A stretch of 6,911 nt of DNA, taken from assembly GCA_015654605.1 (NCBI GenBank), contig JAATGO010000182.1:1-6911 (forward strand), in the 5' to 3' direction. Positions 6,735-6,911 of this stretch are shown here, piece by piece (the first letter of the stretch is position 1; every line of letters starts with the position of its first letter). Both the position numbers and the translations under genes were made by a program. The notes below the pieces were generated by a model. That model made no database searches. It saw only the letters and a program-made list of their open reading frames with translations, and was not told where the DNA came from. This stretch comes from Betaproteobacteria bacterium (GTDB lineage Bacteria > Pseudomonadota > Gammaproteobacteria > Burkholderiales > Burkholderiaceae).

Positions 6735-6911
6735 ATCCTTCCGTCATCAGGCGTGCTTTTTCAGCAAACGTTGCATGAACGAATCCATCTTAAGCATGCC
6801 TTGGCACAGTTAGCCGCTCTGATCGATTGGGATCGTATGAATGTGAACGCCCGCCACATAATCGGGCATGACATCCCATGTTGGAGATGTTTTCCTGGTG
6901 AGATACGGCAC
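6735..6911 (+). pseudogene. Relic of an IS5-like transposase, N-terminal part, internally deleted and cut by the window edge
   Basis: After a TGA at 6732-6734, one frame stays open for 59 codons to the window end. Residues 8-31 (from L-F-Q-Q-T-L through L-I-D-W-D-R) follow the pattern L-F-x3-L-x5-L-x-H-x-L-x-x-L-A-x-x-I-D-W found near the N-terminus of IS5-family transposases. Further on, P-C-W-R-C-F-P-G-E-I resembles the N-P-Y-W-Q-x-F-x-G-E segment of the same family. In intact proteins these blocks are separated by roughly 60 or more residues; here about 12 lie between them, which implies an internal deletion. No start codon or ribosome site fits an intact N-terminus. The family assignment comes from remembered motifs and is moderate. 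The remainder may continue beyond the window. Confidence 0.5.

Overview
This is about 6.9 kb of AT-leaning (mid-40s % GC by eye) proteobacterial DNA with one consistent gene direction. Gene content and protein style suggest a betaproteobacterium. A Nitrosomonas-type ammonia oxidiser is my best guess, but it rests on gene order and general protein resemblance, not on a marker gene. No rRNA, tRNA or CRISPR array was seen.

Layout. At the extreme left, 23 bases on the minus strand look like the first codons of a divergent gene, plausibly the GTPase gene engB, which commonly lies back to back with cytochrome c4 genes. After a leader region of about 310 bp come three plus-strand genes: a diheme cytochrome c4 (335-1012), resB (1207-3312) and ccsA (3468-4613). 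ResB and CcsA together form the System II (Ccs) cytochrome c synthase, which exports heme and attaches it to CXXCH motifs in the periplasm. Its likely substrates include the neighbouring c4. A 243-bp gap then carries a candidate promoter and operator in front of msrP (4857-5837) and msrQ (5888-6523). These encode the Tat-exported molybdenum methionine sulfoxide reductase and its heme-containing membrane partner. The right end (6524-6911) has no intact gene. It holds an imperfect stem-loop and a short, internally deleted relic of an IS5-like transposase that runs off the window.

How the genes fit together. All five intact genes serve the cell envelope and redox metabolism: an electron carrier, the machinery that matures such carriers, and a quinol-fed repair system for oxidised methionines in periplasmic proteins. 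Cytochrome c4 itself uses methionine ligands to heme iron, so cytochrome maturation next to methionine repair is biologically sensible, though the link is inference. The genes are separated by 50 to 240 bp and do not overlap, so this is a loose cluster, possibly with several promoters.

I do not see a previously undescribed system here; these are known families. The items most worth a second look are the inverted repeat plus extended -10 element upstream of msrP, the repeated palindrome between resB and ccsA, and the transposase relic at the right edge.
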